Positions 1 to 6,358 are shown, counted from the stretch's first letter. The stretch is 7,580 nt of DNA from JAPLXD01 sp041661585 (GCA_041661585.1 JBAZUC010000038.1:1-7580), one strand, 5' to 3'. The notes: generated by a model not told the origin, from the sequence alone. A program made the numbers and translations.

Positions 1-794
1 TCTTTGACAGAAACCGCTCCGGCGATATAGGGCGTGGCGATTTTGACGAGCGGGAAGAGGATGAGCATCACGGCGATCGCTGAAATAGTGCCATAGATTA
101 TTCCTTCAAAGATAAACGGCATCCGGATGTAGTGGTTTGACGCTCCAACAAGGCGCATGATCTCGATTTCCTGCCGGTGGGCATAAATTGTGATCCGAAC
201 CGCGTTGAAAGTGATGAGAACGGCGATCAAAGAAAATATGACGGCCAACATGATCCCGATCTTTTTGGTTGTCGAAAGGACATTGTTGAGACGCTCAATG
301 ACTATTTTGTTTTTCGCATAATTGATCCGGCTGATGTTGTCCCTGAAAGACGAATTTTGAATCGCGGTCGCGATAATGTCGTATTTGTCCGGCGTGACGG
401 CCTTTATGTTTATCGAAGCGCTCAAAGGATTGTCCCCGATCGCCTCAATCGACTGCAAAATCAGCGGATTGTCGGAATTTTTGGATTTGAATTCGTTGAG
501 AGCCCTGTCTTTTGAAACATAGTCGGCCGCTTTCACTTCTTTGTATTGCAGAACGGTTGACCGGAATTCAAGAATTTTGGACTCTTCTGTGTCGCCCTTG
601 AAATAGACACTGATGTCCACTTTGTCTTGAACGGAGCGAATCACAAGGTTTGCAGCGATGGAAAGGACGATCAGCGTGCTGATGATGAGAAGCGTGAGGG
701 AGATGATGCTGATCACGGCAAAGCTAAGCCACCCGTTGCGGCGGAAATGCGTGAATCCCGAGGTGAATGTACGTTTTAGCGTTAGTAATAACAT
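1..794 (-). CDS. ftsX: Cell division ABC transporter permease FtsX (C-terminus cut by window edge)
   Basis: FtsX is the membrane half of the FtsEX complex, which couples ATP hydrolysis by FtsE to activation of peptidoglycan hydrolases at the septum. Reading the minus strand from 794 gives 264 residues with no stop, so the end lies outside the window; the family is about 300 aa, so about 40 residues and the last membrane segment are probably missing. Visible parts are a basic N-terminus (residues 1-22), TM1 about 23-47, an extracytoplasmic loop about 48-175, TM2 about 179-199, a cytoplasmic stretch RQEIEIMRLVGAS at 207-219 typical of FtsX/MacB-like permeases, and TM3 about 226-250. The ATG at 794 is favoured because the ftsE stop lies in the same frame just upstream, only 12 bases away. 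No clear Shine-Dalgarno precedes it, so translation may be coupled to ftsE. Confidence 0.93.
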   Translation of the reverse strand, partial: MLLLTLKRTFTSGFTHFRRNGWLSFAVISIISLTLLIISTLIVLSIAANLVIRSVQDKVDISVYFKGDTEESKILEFRSTVLQYKEVKAADYVSKDRALNEFKSKNSDNPLILQSIEAIGDNPLSASINIKAVTPDKYDIIATAIQNSSFRDNISRINYAKNKIVIERLNNVLSTTKKIGIMLAVIFSLIAVLITFNAVRITIYAHRQEIEIMRLVGASNHYIRMPFIFEGIIYGTISAIAVMLILFPLVKIATPYIAGAVSVK

Positions 795-806
795 TTTTTT
801 GTGAAC

Positions 807-1493
807 TTAAATAGCGTATCTTCCCTTGCTATGATCCCGGATTATTTTCCCTTGGTCAAGGGTGATAACGCGTTTTTTCAGGCGATTGACGATATCCTTG
901 TTGTGCGTTGCCAGGAGAACGGTTGTGCCGAGCTTGTTGATCTTCAGAAGCAATTGAATGATTCCCCAACTGCTGATTGGGTCGAGATTTCCGGTTGGCT
1001 CGTCAGCAATGATGAGCGGCGGGCGGTGGATGAGGGCCCGGGCGATTGCCACTCTCTGCTGCTCGCCTCCCGAAATTTCACGGGGATAGCTGTCTGTTTT
1101 GTGCGCGAGTCCCACGATCTCGAGGATTTGCGGGACCAGCTCCCGGATTTCATCGTCGCTGTGGTCTGACACCTCAAGGGCGAACGCCACATTTTCGAAA
1201 AGAGTTTTTTTGGGGAGCAGCTTGAAGTCCTGAAAAACCATTCCAATCCTTCGGCGGTAATATGGCAACTTCTTGGGAGTCAGCCCGGAGATGTCCTCTT
1301 CATTGAAAAAAATTTCGCCCGAAGTCGGTTTTTCTTCGGCATAGATAAGTTTGAGAAGCGTCGATTTTCCCGCTCCGCTGTGCCCGACAAGAGAAACAAA
1401 CTCTTCTTTTTCGATGGTGAAACTAATATCGTCAAGAGCGACAGTATGCATTCCTCCGGTATATATTTTTTTGACGTTGCGAAACTCGATCAT
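807..1493 (-). CDS. ftsE: Cell division ATP-binding protein FtsE
   Basis: This is the cytoplasmic ATPase of FtsEX, powering FtsX at the division site. The 228-aa length is normal. The ABC motifs are all intact: Walker A GHSGAGKST at 37-45, Q-loop glutamine 88 in VFQDF, signature SGGEQQ at 141-146, Walker B IIADEP at 161-166 and the H-loop histidine 197 in LATHN. The N-terminal MIEFRNVKKIY and the YRRRIGMVFQDFKLL stretch are characteristic of FtsE rather than of LolD or MacB. The ATG at 1493 lies 3 bases after the prfB stop and has an AGGA Shine-Dalgarno inside the end of prfB (1502-1505), 8 bases from the start. The gene is therefore co-transcribed and probably translationally coupled with prfB; ftsX follows after 12 bases. 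Confidence 0.97.
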   Translation of the reverse strand: MIEFRNVKKIYTGGMHTVALDDISFTIEKEEFVSLVGHSGAGKSTLLKLIYAEEKPTSGEIFFNEEDISGLTPKKLPYYRRRIGMVFQDFKLLPKKTLFENVAFALEVSDHSDDEIRELVPQILEIVGLAHKTDSYPREISGGEQQRVAIARALIHRPPLIIADEPTGNLDPISSWGIIQLLLKINKLGTTVLLATHNKDIVNRLKKRVITLDQGKIIRDHSKGRYAI

Positions 1494-1496
1494 TTT

Positions 1497-2580
1497 TTAT
1501 TTCCTACTAAGAAACGCTTCAATAAACCCGTCCAAATTTCCATCCAGCACTTCCTCGGGGTTTTTGGATTCAAATTTTGTGCGGTGGTCTTTCACGAGCT
1601 TGTACGGATGCAAGACATATGATCGGATCTGGCTTCCCCACTGCACTTCGGTGTGCTCACCTTTGATATTTTTTGTTTCTTTTTCTTTATTTTCCAGATA
1701 CTGTTGATGCAATTTGGCTTTGAGAATTTTCATCGCCTGCTCTTTGTTTTGAAGCTGGCTTCTTTCATTTTGAGAGCTTATGACAATACCCGATGGGATA
1801 TGCGTGATGCGGACAGCGCTGTCGGTTTTGTTGACGGATTGTCCGCCGGCTCCCGAGGATCGGAAAGTGTCTATTCTCAACTCGCTTGGGCTTATTTCAA
1901 CTTCTTCTATTTTATCAATTTCCGGCAAAACTTCAACCAGCGCGAAAGAAGTCTGGCGAAGGTTTTTGGCATTGAACGGGGAAAGGCGCACCAAACGATG
2001 CACTCCCGCTTCTGTTTTCAAATATCCATAGGCGAGTTTTCCGATCACTTCAATTGTCGCGCTTTTGATCCCGGCTTCCTGTCCGCGCGATTCGGAGATC
2101 AATTTCGCTTTCCAGTTTTTTCGCTCGGCGAAGCGGAGAAACATTTTGAGGAGCATTTCGGCCCAATCTTGCGCGTCCGTCCCTCCGGTTCCGCTATGGA
2201 TCGACAAAATGGCATTGTTTTGGTCATAAATTCCGCGAAAAAGCGTTTCAAACTCGATATTTTCAATGTCTTTTTCAATTTTTTGGTTCTTCTCCTCGAT
2301 TTCCCGATTGATCTCCTGATCATCTGCGGCAAGGCCGGCCATCTCCTTCAGATTGTCAACTTCCGTCTCGAGTTCGCTCAATTTTTTGATATCACTTCGC
2401 AATCCTTCCAGCTCTTGCATTGTTTTTTGCGCCAATTCCTGATCCTGCCAAAAGTTCTCGCTGTTTGATATTTTTTCCAGTTCGTCAATTCGTTTTTTCT
2501 TTTTGGGCAAGTCAAAGACGGTCGCTTACGGATGCGATTCGGTCGCGGAGCTCGTCCAGTTTTGTGATGATTTCCTGCAT
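1497..2580 (-). CDS. prfB: Peptide chain release factor 2, expressed by +1 programmed frameshift
   Basis: RF2 reads UAA and UGA stop codons and triggers peptide release. The start is ATG at 2580. Frame 0 gives 22 codons ending in CTT followed by TGA (2514-2512); slipping +1 at CTT (skipping base 2514) continues with GAC TTG CCC and reads to TAA at 1497, giving a 360-aa product. The slip site CTTTGAC is the classic prfB site. In the full product the stop-recognition tripeptide SPF falls at 200-202 and the catalytic GGQ at 245-247, almost the E. coli positions, which supports the joined reading. SPF separates it from RF1. The residue after GGQ is Ser rather than the commoner His. The coding parts are complement 2580-2515 and 2513-1497. 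The TTG at 2510 is not the real start. It heads the ftsE-ftsX operon, an arrangement known from Gram-positive bacteria. The frameshift normally makes RF2 level self-regulating. Confidence 0.96.
2511..2517 (-). promoter_or_regulatory. prfB +1 programmed frameshift site CUUUGAC
   Basis: On the minus strand the bases read CTT TGA C at codons 22-23 of prfB. Low RF2 leaves the UGA unread, the peptidyl-tRNA slips forward one base and GAC is decoded. In E. coli an AGGGGG element three bases upstream stimulates the slip; here the preceding bases are GTAAGCGACCGT, with no comparable purine-rich Shine-Dalgarno-like run. Confidence 0.93.
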
Positions 2581-2587
2581 TGGTTTT

Positions 2588-2596
2588 ATTATATCA
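2588..2596 (-). promoter_or_regulatory. Extended -10 promoter of prfB-ftsEX
   Basis: The minus strand reads TGATATAAT, a perfect -10 hexamer (TATAAT at 2593-2588) with a TGn extension, consistent with only a poor -35 match (TGGCAA at 17-base spacing). Just 7 bases separate the -10 from the ATG at 2580, so the expected transcription start is at or next to the start codon. There is no Shine-Dalgarno (the bases before ATG are AAAACCA). The mRNA is predicted to be leaderless. Confidence 0.72.
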
Positions 2597-2610
2597 TAAT
2601 AAAAATTGTA

Positions 2611-2639
2611 TTGCCAGAATGGAATATATTTGCTAGAAT
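2611..2639 (+). promoter_or_regulatory. Promoter of the tRNA-Gly/tRNA-Thr unit
   Basis: TTGCCA (2611-2616) and TAGAAT (2634-2639) are separated by exactly 17 bases and each matches consensus at five of six positions. The predicted start near 2646 leaves about five bases before the mature tRNA-Gly. It is divergent from the prfB promoter within a 71-base intergenic region. Confidence 0.8.
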
Positions 2640-2651
2640 TTGGCAGTAAAT

Positions 2652-2722
2652 GCGGGATTAGTTCAGTGGCAGAACACGACCTTCCCAAGGTTGAAATACG
2701 GGTTCGATTCCCGTATCCCGCT
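2652..2722 (+). tRNA. tRNA-Gly (anticodon CCC)
   Basis: All four arms fold by eye. The acceptor is GCGGGAT with ATCCCGC, the D stem is GTTC with GAAC, the anticodon stem is CGACC with GGTTG (one G-T pair), the loop is TTCCCAA, and the T arm is ACGGG-TTCGATT-CCCGT. The anticodon at 2684-2686 is CCC, reading GGG. The molecule is 71 nt with a 4-base variable loop and a U discriminator, normal for glycine. CCA is not encoded, so it must be added after transcription. tRNA-Thr follows after 7 bases. Confidence 0.96.
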
Positions 2723-2729
2723 CTGAAAA

Positions 2730-2802
2730 GCCGATGTAGCTCAGTTGGCAGAGCGACACACTCGTAACGTGTAGGTCCGCGGTTCGATCCCGCGCATCGG
2801 CT
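2730..2802 (+). tRNA. tRNA-Thr (anticodon CGT)
   Basis: Acceptor GCCGATG pairs with CATCGGC, the D stem is GCTC with GAGC, and the T arm is CGCGG-TTCGATC-CCGCG. The anticodon loop CTCGTAA carries CGT at 2763-2765, reading ACG. The molecule is 73 nt, with a U discriminator and no encoded CCA. The pair closing the anticodon loop is A-C (2760 with 2768) rather than Watson-Crick; the other four stem pairs are intact. It is co-transcribed with tRNA-Gly and followed six bases later by a terminator hairpin. Confidence 0.96.
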
Positions 2803-2807
2803 CAAAA

Positions 2808-2834
2808 ATAAAAACCCCTCTGTGGGGTTTTTAT
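2808..2834. terminator. Bidirectional intrinsic terminator between convergent units
   Basis: AAAAACCCC (2810-2818) and GGGGTTTTT (2824-2832) form a perfect 9-bp stem around loop TCTGT, extendable by two A-T pairs. It ends in a T-run on the plus strand and, read from the other side, in TTTTTATTTTT on the minus strand. It can therefore end both the tRNA transcript and the minus-strand transcript that stops at 2852. Confidence 0.9.
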
Positions 2835-2851
2835 GAATATTGGAACAGTTT

Positions 2852-3907
2852 TCAAAACACCGACGGATCCCCTTCTGAATTGGCAGGGAGGCTTTGTTCG
2901 AAAGATTTCATAGCAGGATCGCGGAATTCGATCTGGGCTTCATTTGAATTCCATTGGTAGTCTTTCAAGAGTATCGTAATTGAATAATCTTTCGTTTTTT
3001 CCTTGAGCCAGTCGGCAAAAGTGGTTTTTTTCACGAAAATTTGGCGAAGATGCACCAAATCCTGGCCGTTATCTGTTTTTTTCTCCTCCAGCTTCAGGAC
3101 GTGAAATCCAAGCGGGCTTTCAATCGGTTCGCTGATCTCTCCTGTTTTCATCAAAAACGCTTTGTCTGAGACAGCTTGGATCAGTTGATCTTTTGTCGAC
3201 CATCCAAGATCGCCTCCGCTCTGGGCGCTTTGCCCGTCTGAATTTTCTGTTGCCACTTTTGCGAAATCCTCTTTTTTGCTTGCCACTTTTTCATAGAGCG
3301 ATTTTATTCTTGCTTGCTGGGTGCTTGTGTCCAGTTCATTCATATAAACCTGGGCCAATTTCTCGCTGTACATTTCGGGTTTCACAATTTTTTGTTCAAA
3401 GTCCTTGATGGTCCAGCCATAAAGCCTCGCCAGGTCGCTCATCAGATTGTCCTTGTTTCCAAATTGCGCAATGTTACTTTCGAGCTCCGTGGCGACGGCT
3501 GCGTCAGTGAGCGTGATACCGCGCTTTTTGGCAAGATTTTCGATTACTTTGTCTTCTATCATCTTACTTATAACCTCTTTTTCCTTTACAGCCAGCCTTT
3601 TTGCTCCTTGATCGGTGGAAAAATCAACCCGCATGCCGATTTTTTCAAAGTCTTGAGATTCATAGAATTTTTTGACGGAAGCCGTATTGGTTTTGATCTC
3701 GTTGACACTCAAGGATCCCGCTCCGCGGACATATACGGCCGGAAAGGGAATGATCTTGGTCGCGCCGGAGAATATGCGGTTGTTCCAATTGAATTTATAG
3801 ACGACAAGAACCAAAAACAGCAAAAACACAAAAATCGCTCCGGCGGCCACCCCGGCAATCATCCAAATTTTGTGTTTTTTGAGCTTTTCTTTTTTTGACT
3901 TTGGCAT
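2852..3907 (-). CDS. Membrane-anchored parvulin-like (PpiC/SurA/PrsA-type) peptidyl-prolyl isomerase
   Basis: This is a probable extracytoplasmic folding factor that isomerises X-Pro bonds or chaperones exported proteins. It has 351 aa: a lysine-rich N-terminus (3-13), one membrane segment about 14-37 with no lipobox cysteine, then an outside region. Residues about 107-190 resemble the SurA N-terminal helical domain. A parvulin core spans about 213-275, with the GGDLGW motif at 231-236, KTGEISEPI at 254-262 and GFHVLKLEE at 267-275. The usual first strand of the domain (a HILV-type motif) is missing before the core; a similar stretch, LRQIFVKK, occurs after it at 287-294 with Gln where the active-site His is normally found. 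Isomerase activity is therefore uncertain. The ATG at 3907 has a weak TAGG element 8 bases upstream. It lies 23 bases after the FtsB-like gene and ends 17 bases before the terminator. Confidence 0.85.
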   Translation of the reverse strand: MPKSKKEKLKKHKIWMIAGVAAGAIFVFLLFLVLVVYKFNWNNRIFSGATKIIPFPAVYVRGAGSLSVNEIKTNTASVKKFYESQDFEKIGMRVDFSTDQGAKRLAVKEKEVISKMIEDKVIENLAKKRGITLTDAAVATELESNIAQFGNKDNLMSDLARLYGWTIKDFEQKIVKPEMYSEKLAQVYMNELDTSTQQARIKSLYEKVASKKEDFAKVATENSDGQSAQSGGDLGWSTKDQLIQAVSDKAFLMKTGEISEPIESPLGFHVLKLEEKKTDNGQDLVHLRQIFVKKTTFADWLKEKTKDYSITILLKDYQWNSNEAQIEFRDPAMKSFEQSLPANSEGDPSVF

Positions 3908-3930
3908 AAGATTGGCCTAATTATAAAAAA

Positions 3931-4350
3931 TCAGTTTTTTGTTGCGAAGAAAATTTTCCACCATTTTTGCCAGTTCGGAGATGTATCTTCCGGTGCGGCA
4001 ACTGCATTTTCCGTCTTTTCCGGCTGTTTGTCCGGCTGGACAACATCTTTTCGGAAAACGATCATTTTCTCGTCGCCCTTTTGAAGATTCAACTTCTCCC
4101 GGGCTTCCTTTTCCTGAAAATCCGTTGAAGAAAGATAGCCGATCAGGTTTTCCATATTGCTGTTTTCCTGGCCCATCTGGCTTATTTGGGTTTGGAGGCC
4201 GTCAATTTCTTTTTGGATCTGCCTTTTGCGGTAGGCTTCCTTTCCGAGGGATATTCCGATCAGGATGAGGACGGTCAAACCGGCGAGAAAGAATATTCCC
4301 GAAAAAATTCTGGCCGACAAATTCGTTTTTTCGCGGTTTTTTCTTTTCAT
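3931..4350 (-). CDS. Septum formation initiator family protein (FtsB/DivIC-like)
   Basis: Small bitopic division proteins of this family bridge the early ring and the peptidoglycan synthases FtsW/FtsI through a FtsQ/FtsL complex. The 139-aa protein has a basic cytoplasmic N-terminus, a membrane segment about 15-35, a coiled-coil-prone stretch about 36-72, and the family's closing motif, seen here as STDFQEKEAREKLNLQKGDE at 75-94. A Pro/Glu-rich linker then leads to an aromatic C-terminal tail NWQKWWKIFF (126-135), beyond the usual family length. FtsB and DivIC cannot be separated on sequence alone. The start is ATG at 4350, preceded by GGTGTGGG, at best a weak ribosome site. The start codon lies within one arm of an inverted repeat. 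The parvulin-like gene follows and probably shares the transcript. Confidence 0.87.
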   Translation of the reverse strand: MKRKNREKTNLSARIFSGIFFLAGLTVLILIGISLGKEAYRKRQIQKEIDGLQTQISQMGQENSNMENLIGYLSSTDFQEKEAREKLNLQKGDEKMIVFRKDVVQPDKQPEKTENAVAAPEDTSPNWQKWWKIFFATKN

Positions 4351-4431
4351 CCCACACCAATTCTTGGATTAAATAATATTATAAAATATAAATTATAACG
4401 GATGCATTTTGAAATTGGTGTAGGGATGAAC
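4345..4431. repeat. Imperfect inverted repeat around an AT-rich core, covering the ftsB-like start
   Basis: The left arm 4346-4362 (TTCATCCCACACCAATT) and right arm 4413-4430 (AATTGGTGTAGGGATGAA) are complementary over 17 bases apart from one inserted A at 4422. The 50-base core is almost entirely A/T and contains two minus-strand TATAAT boxes (4397-4392 and 4383-4378), both without good -35 partners. The 8-base TTTTTTCT occurs on both outer sides (4337-4344 and 4432-4439), which could be a target duplication or chance in a T-rich region. Confidence 0.7.
4378..4397 (-). promoter_or_regulatory. Candidate -10 boxes for the ftsB-like/parvulin-like unit
   Basis: Two perfect TATAAT hexamers lie on the minus strand at 4397-4392 and 4383-4378. 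Neither has a recognisable -35 at 16-18 bases nor a full TGn extension, so only AT-rich promoter-like character is claimed. A start near 4371 would give a leader of about 20 bases that lacks the distal arm of the inverted repeat. Confidence 0.4.
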
Positions 4432-4437
4432 TTTTTT

Positions 4438-4545
4438 CTAAGAACCCATTAGCGGAGCAATTGTAAAAGCGACCATCGAGAGCACGGCAAGGAGCGAAAT
4501 AATGATCCAAACAATTCTGACTTTTTTCTTGTGTCGTGATTTCAT
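4438..4545 (-). CDS. Small single-pass membrane protein, 35 aa, downstream of lepA
   Basis: An ATG at 4545 opens a 35-codon frame ending in TAG at 4440-4438. The peptide has a strongly basic start, MKSRHKKKVR, followed by one hydrophobic segment about residues 11-31 (IVWIIISLLAVLSMVAF and on) and a short tail PLMGS, so a positive-inside membrane peptide is expected. A CAGG element lies 4 bases before the ATG, and the gene begins 18 bases after the lepA stop. An extended -10 box overlaps the end of lepA. I believe similar short membrane ORFs occur beside housekeeping genes in Parcubacteria, but I cannot confirm this here. Function is unknown. The coding call rests on peptide architecture and spacing. 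Confidence 0.72.
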   Translation of the reverse strand: MKSRHKKKVRIVWIIISLLAVLSMVAFTIAPLMGS

Positions 4546-4554
4546 AGCGCCTGC

Positions 4555-4563
4555 ATTATACCA
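4555..4563 (-). promoter_or_regulatory. Extended -10 promoter for the 35-aa membrane protein gene
   Basis: The minus strand reads TGGTATAAT, a perfect -10 hexamer (4560-4555) with a TGn extension, directly after the lepA TAG. A TTGGCG lies 18 bases upstream as a possible weak -35. The -10 ends 9 bases before the ATG at 4545, leaving almost no untranslated leader. Confidence 0.55.
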
Positions 4564-6351
4564 CTATTTCCGCAAAACCGCCAAAAAAGCCGAGCTCGGG
4601 ATTTCAACCCGCCCGAGATTGGTCATTTTTTTCTTCCCTTTTTTCTGTTTCTCAAGCAATTTTCGCTTGCGAGTGATGTCCCCGCCATATAGCTTGGCGG
4701 TCACGTCTTTTCGGAAGGCTTTGACCGATTCTCGGGCCAGGATCTTTCCGCCGACAGCCGCTTGAAGGGCGATCACGAAGTTTTGCCGCGGAATGACATC
4801 TTTCAATTTTTCAACAGTGGCTTTTCCATCCGAAAAAACTTTTTCTTCCGGTACTATCCTTGAAAAAGCGTCAATCCTGTCGCCGGCGACGAGGATGTCG
4901 AGTTTTACGAGCAAATTTCTCCGGTATCCGATGAGCTCATAGTTCATCGAAGCGTATCCGCTCGAAGCGCTTTTCAACTGGTCGTGCAAGTTGATGATGA
5001 CGTCCGTGAGGGGAGATTCAAAAGTCAGAATCAATCTTTCCGCGTCTATATATTCCGTGTTTTTGTATTCCGCGCGGGTATTGTTCATGAGATCCATGAT
5101 CGAACCGAGATATTTTGAAGGAGAAATGATATCCAGTTTCACATAGGGTTCTTCGATGGATTCAATCACCGAAGGATCCGGCATTTCGAGAGGCGAATAT
5201 ATTTTCAATTTTTCTTTTTTACTTTTTGTTTTCACCTCGTAGACCACACTCGGAGTTGTGATGACCGGGTCTATTTCAAATTCCCTTCTGAGTCTTTCTT
5301 GGACAATTTCCATATGAAGCAAACCCAAAAATCCGCAGCGAAAGCCCCGTCCCAGCGCTAGATTGGCTTCCGGCTCGAACGCGAACGCGGCGTCGTTGAG
5401 TTTCAATTTTCCCAATGCGTCGCGCATGAAGTTGTAATCGTCTCCTTCTTTGGGATAGAAACTGGCATAGACAACCGGCCTAATCTCTTTGTATCCCGGA
5501 AGCGCCTGCATTTCACCCGTGCTTTTTTCCAAAACGATCGTATCGCCGACACGGCAATCCTCGACGGTTTTGAAGCCGGTTGCGATATATCCAATATCTC
5601 CCGCGGACAATTCCTGCGTTTTCTCAAGATTTGGCTTGAAGTGGCCGACTTCGATAACGGAGCTTTCCTGTTTGGTTGCCATAGTGAGAATTTTTTCCTC
5701 GGCTTTGATATGCCCGTCAACAATTCGGACATAGGCGAGAACTCCTCGGTATGTGTCGTATTTTGAATCAAAGATGAGAGCGCGCAATGACCTTTCTGGT
5801 CCGCCGGCTGGCGGAGGAATTTTTTCGACTATTTTTTCGAGAATATTTTCCACGCCTTCCCCCGTTTTCCCGCTGGCTTCAAGAATCTCCTCTTCTTTGC
5901 AGCCGAGAAGATGGATGATCTCTTTTTTTGATTTTTCGATTTCGGCGTTGGGAAGGTCGATCTTGTTGATCACAGGAATGATTTCCAATCCTTGCTCGAT
6001 GGCATAATAGAGATTGGCAACCGTCTGCGCCTGCACGCCTTTGGTCGCGTCCACGAGCAAAACAGCGCCCTCCACGGCGGCCAGAGATCTCGAAACTTCG
6101 TATTGAAAATCCACATGGCCGGGAGTATCAATCAAATTCAGCGTGTATTCTTTGAACTTCATCCTCACAGGTTGTAACTTTATAGTAATGCCACGTTCCC
6201 GTTCGAGATCCATTGTATCCAACAGTTGCTCTTTCATCTTCCGTGTTTCGACGGTTTTGGTGATCTCAAGCATCCGATCGGCAAGTGTGGATTTCCCATG
6301 ATCAATGTGGGCGATTATGCAAAAATTCCGGATATTTTTCTGGTTATTCAT
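4564..6351 (-). CDS. lepA: Elongation factor 4 (LepA) ribosomal GTPase
   Basis: LepA/EF4 is a translational GTPase that binds ribosomes, implicated in back-translocation and in initiation or subunit maturation. At 595 aa it is full length. G motifs are clear: G1 AHIDHGKST at 14-22, G2 region RERGITIK at 51-58, G3 DTPGHVDF at 75-82 and G4 NKID at 129-132. The histidine after the G3 glycine is the catalytic one of the family. Domains II and III follow, and the C-terminus carries the LepA-specific domain (IPRQNFVIALQAAVGGKI and the KLYGGDITRKRKLLEKQKKG stretch), which distinguishes it from EF-G and BipA. The ATG at 6351 is 7 bases from a -10 box with no Shine-Dalgarno, so the mRNA is probably leaderless. 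A 35-aa membrane peptide gene follows 18 bases after the TAG. Confidence 0.98.
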   Translation of the reverse strand: MNNQKNIRNFCIIAHIDHGKSTLADRMLEITKTVETRKMKEQLLDTMDLERERGITIKLQPVRMKFKEYTLNLIDTPGHVDFQYEVSRSLAAVEGAVLLVDATKGVQAQTVANLYYAIEQGLEIIPVINKIDLPNAEIEKSKKEIIHLLGCKEEEILEASGKTGEGVENILEKIVEKIPPPAGGPERSLRALIFDSKYDTYRGVLAYVRIVDGHIKAEEKILTMATKQESSVIEVGHFKPNLEKTQELSAGDIGYIATGFKTVEDCRVGDTIVLEKSTGEMQALPGYKEIRPVVYASFYPKEGDDYNFMRDALGKLKLNDAAFAFEPEANLALGRGFRCGFLGLLHMEIVQERLRREFEIDPVITTPSVVYEVKTKSKKEKLKIYSPLEMPDPSVIESIEEPYVKLDIISPSKYLGSIMDLMNNTRAEYKNTEYIDAERLILTFESPLTDVIINLHDQLKSASSGYASMNYELIGYRRNLLVKLDILVAGDRIDAFSRIVPEEKVFSDGKATVEKLKDVIPRQNFVIALQAAVGGKILARESVKAFRKDVTAKLYGGDITRKRKLLEKQKKGKKKMTNLGRVEIPSSAFLAVLRK

Positions 6352-6358
6352 ATTCTTT

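Noticed and set aside
801..1169. Plus-strand 122-aa open frame
   Set aside because: It is antisense to ftsE, whose ABC motifs are complete.
1653..2468. Plus-strand 271-aa open frame
   Set aside because: It lies entirely antisense to prfB, a certain gene, and shows no recognisable domain.
1497..2510. prfB as a 337-aa protein starting at TTG 2510
   Set aside because: The CTTTGAC site and the upstream 22 in-phase RF2-like codons show that the gene starts at ATG 2580 and is joined by a +1 shift.
2512..2805. Minus-strand 97-aa frame running across the tRNA genes
   Set aside because: Only its last 22 codons are real (frame 0 of prfB); the rest is antisense of two well-folded tRNAs.
3314..3898. 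Plus-strand 194-aa open frame
   Set aside because: It is antisense to the parvulin-like gene; its hydrophobic and Phe-rich composition is what a lysine-rich opposite strand gives.
2852..3933. UGA recoding (as in Gracilibacteria or Absconditabacteria)
   Set aside because: RF2 is present, the prfB frameshift uses UGA as a stop, and two genes end in TGA at expected positions.
4426..4452. Plus-strand ATG right after the inverted repeat (AATTGGTGTAGGGATG)
   Set aside because: It mirrors the ftsB-like start context but opens only eight codons before TAG.
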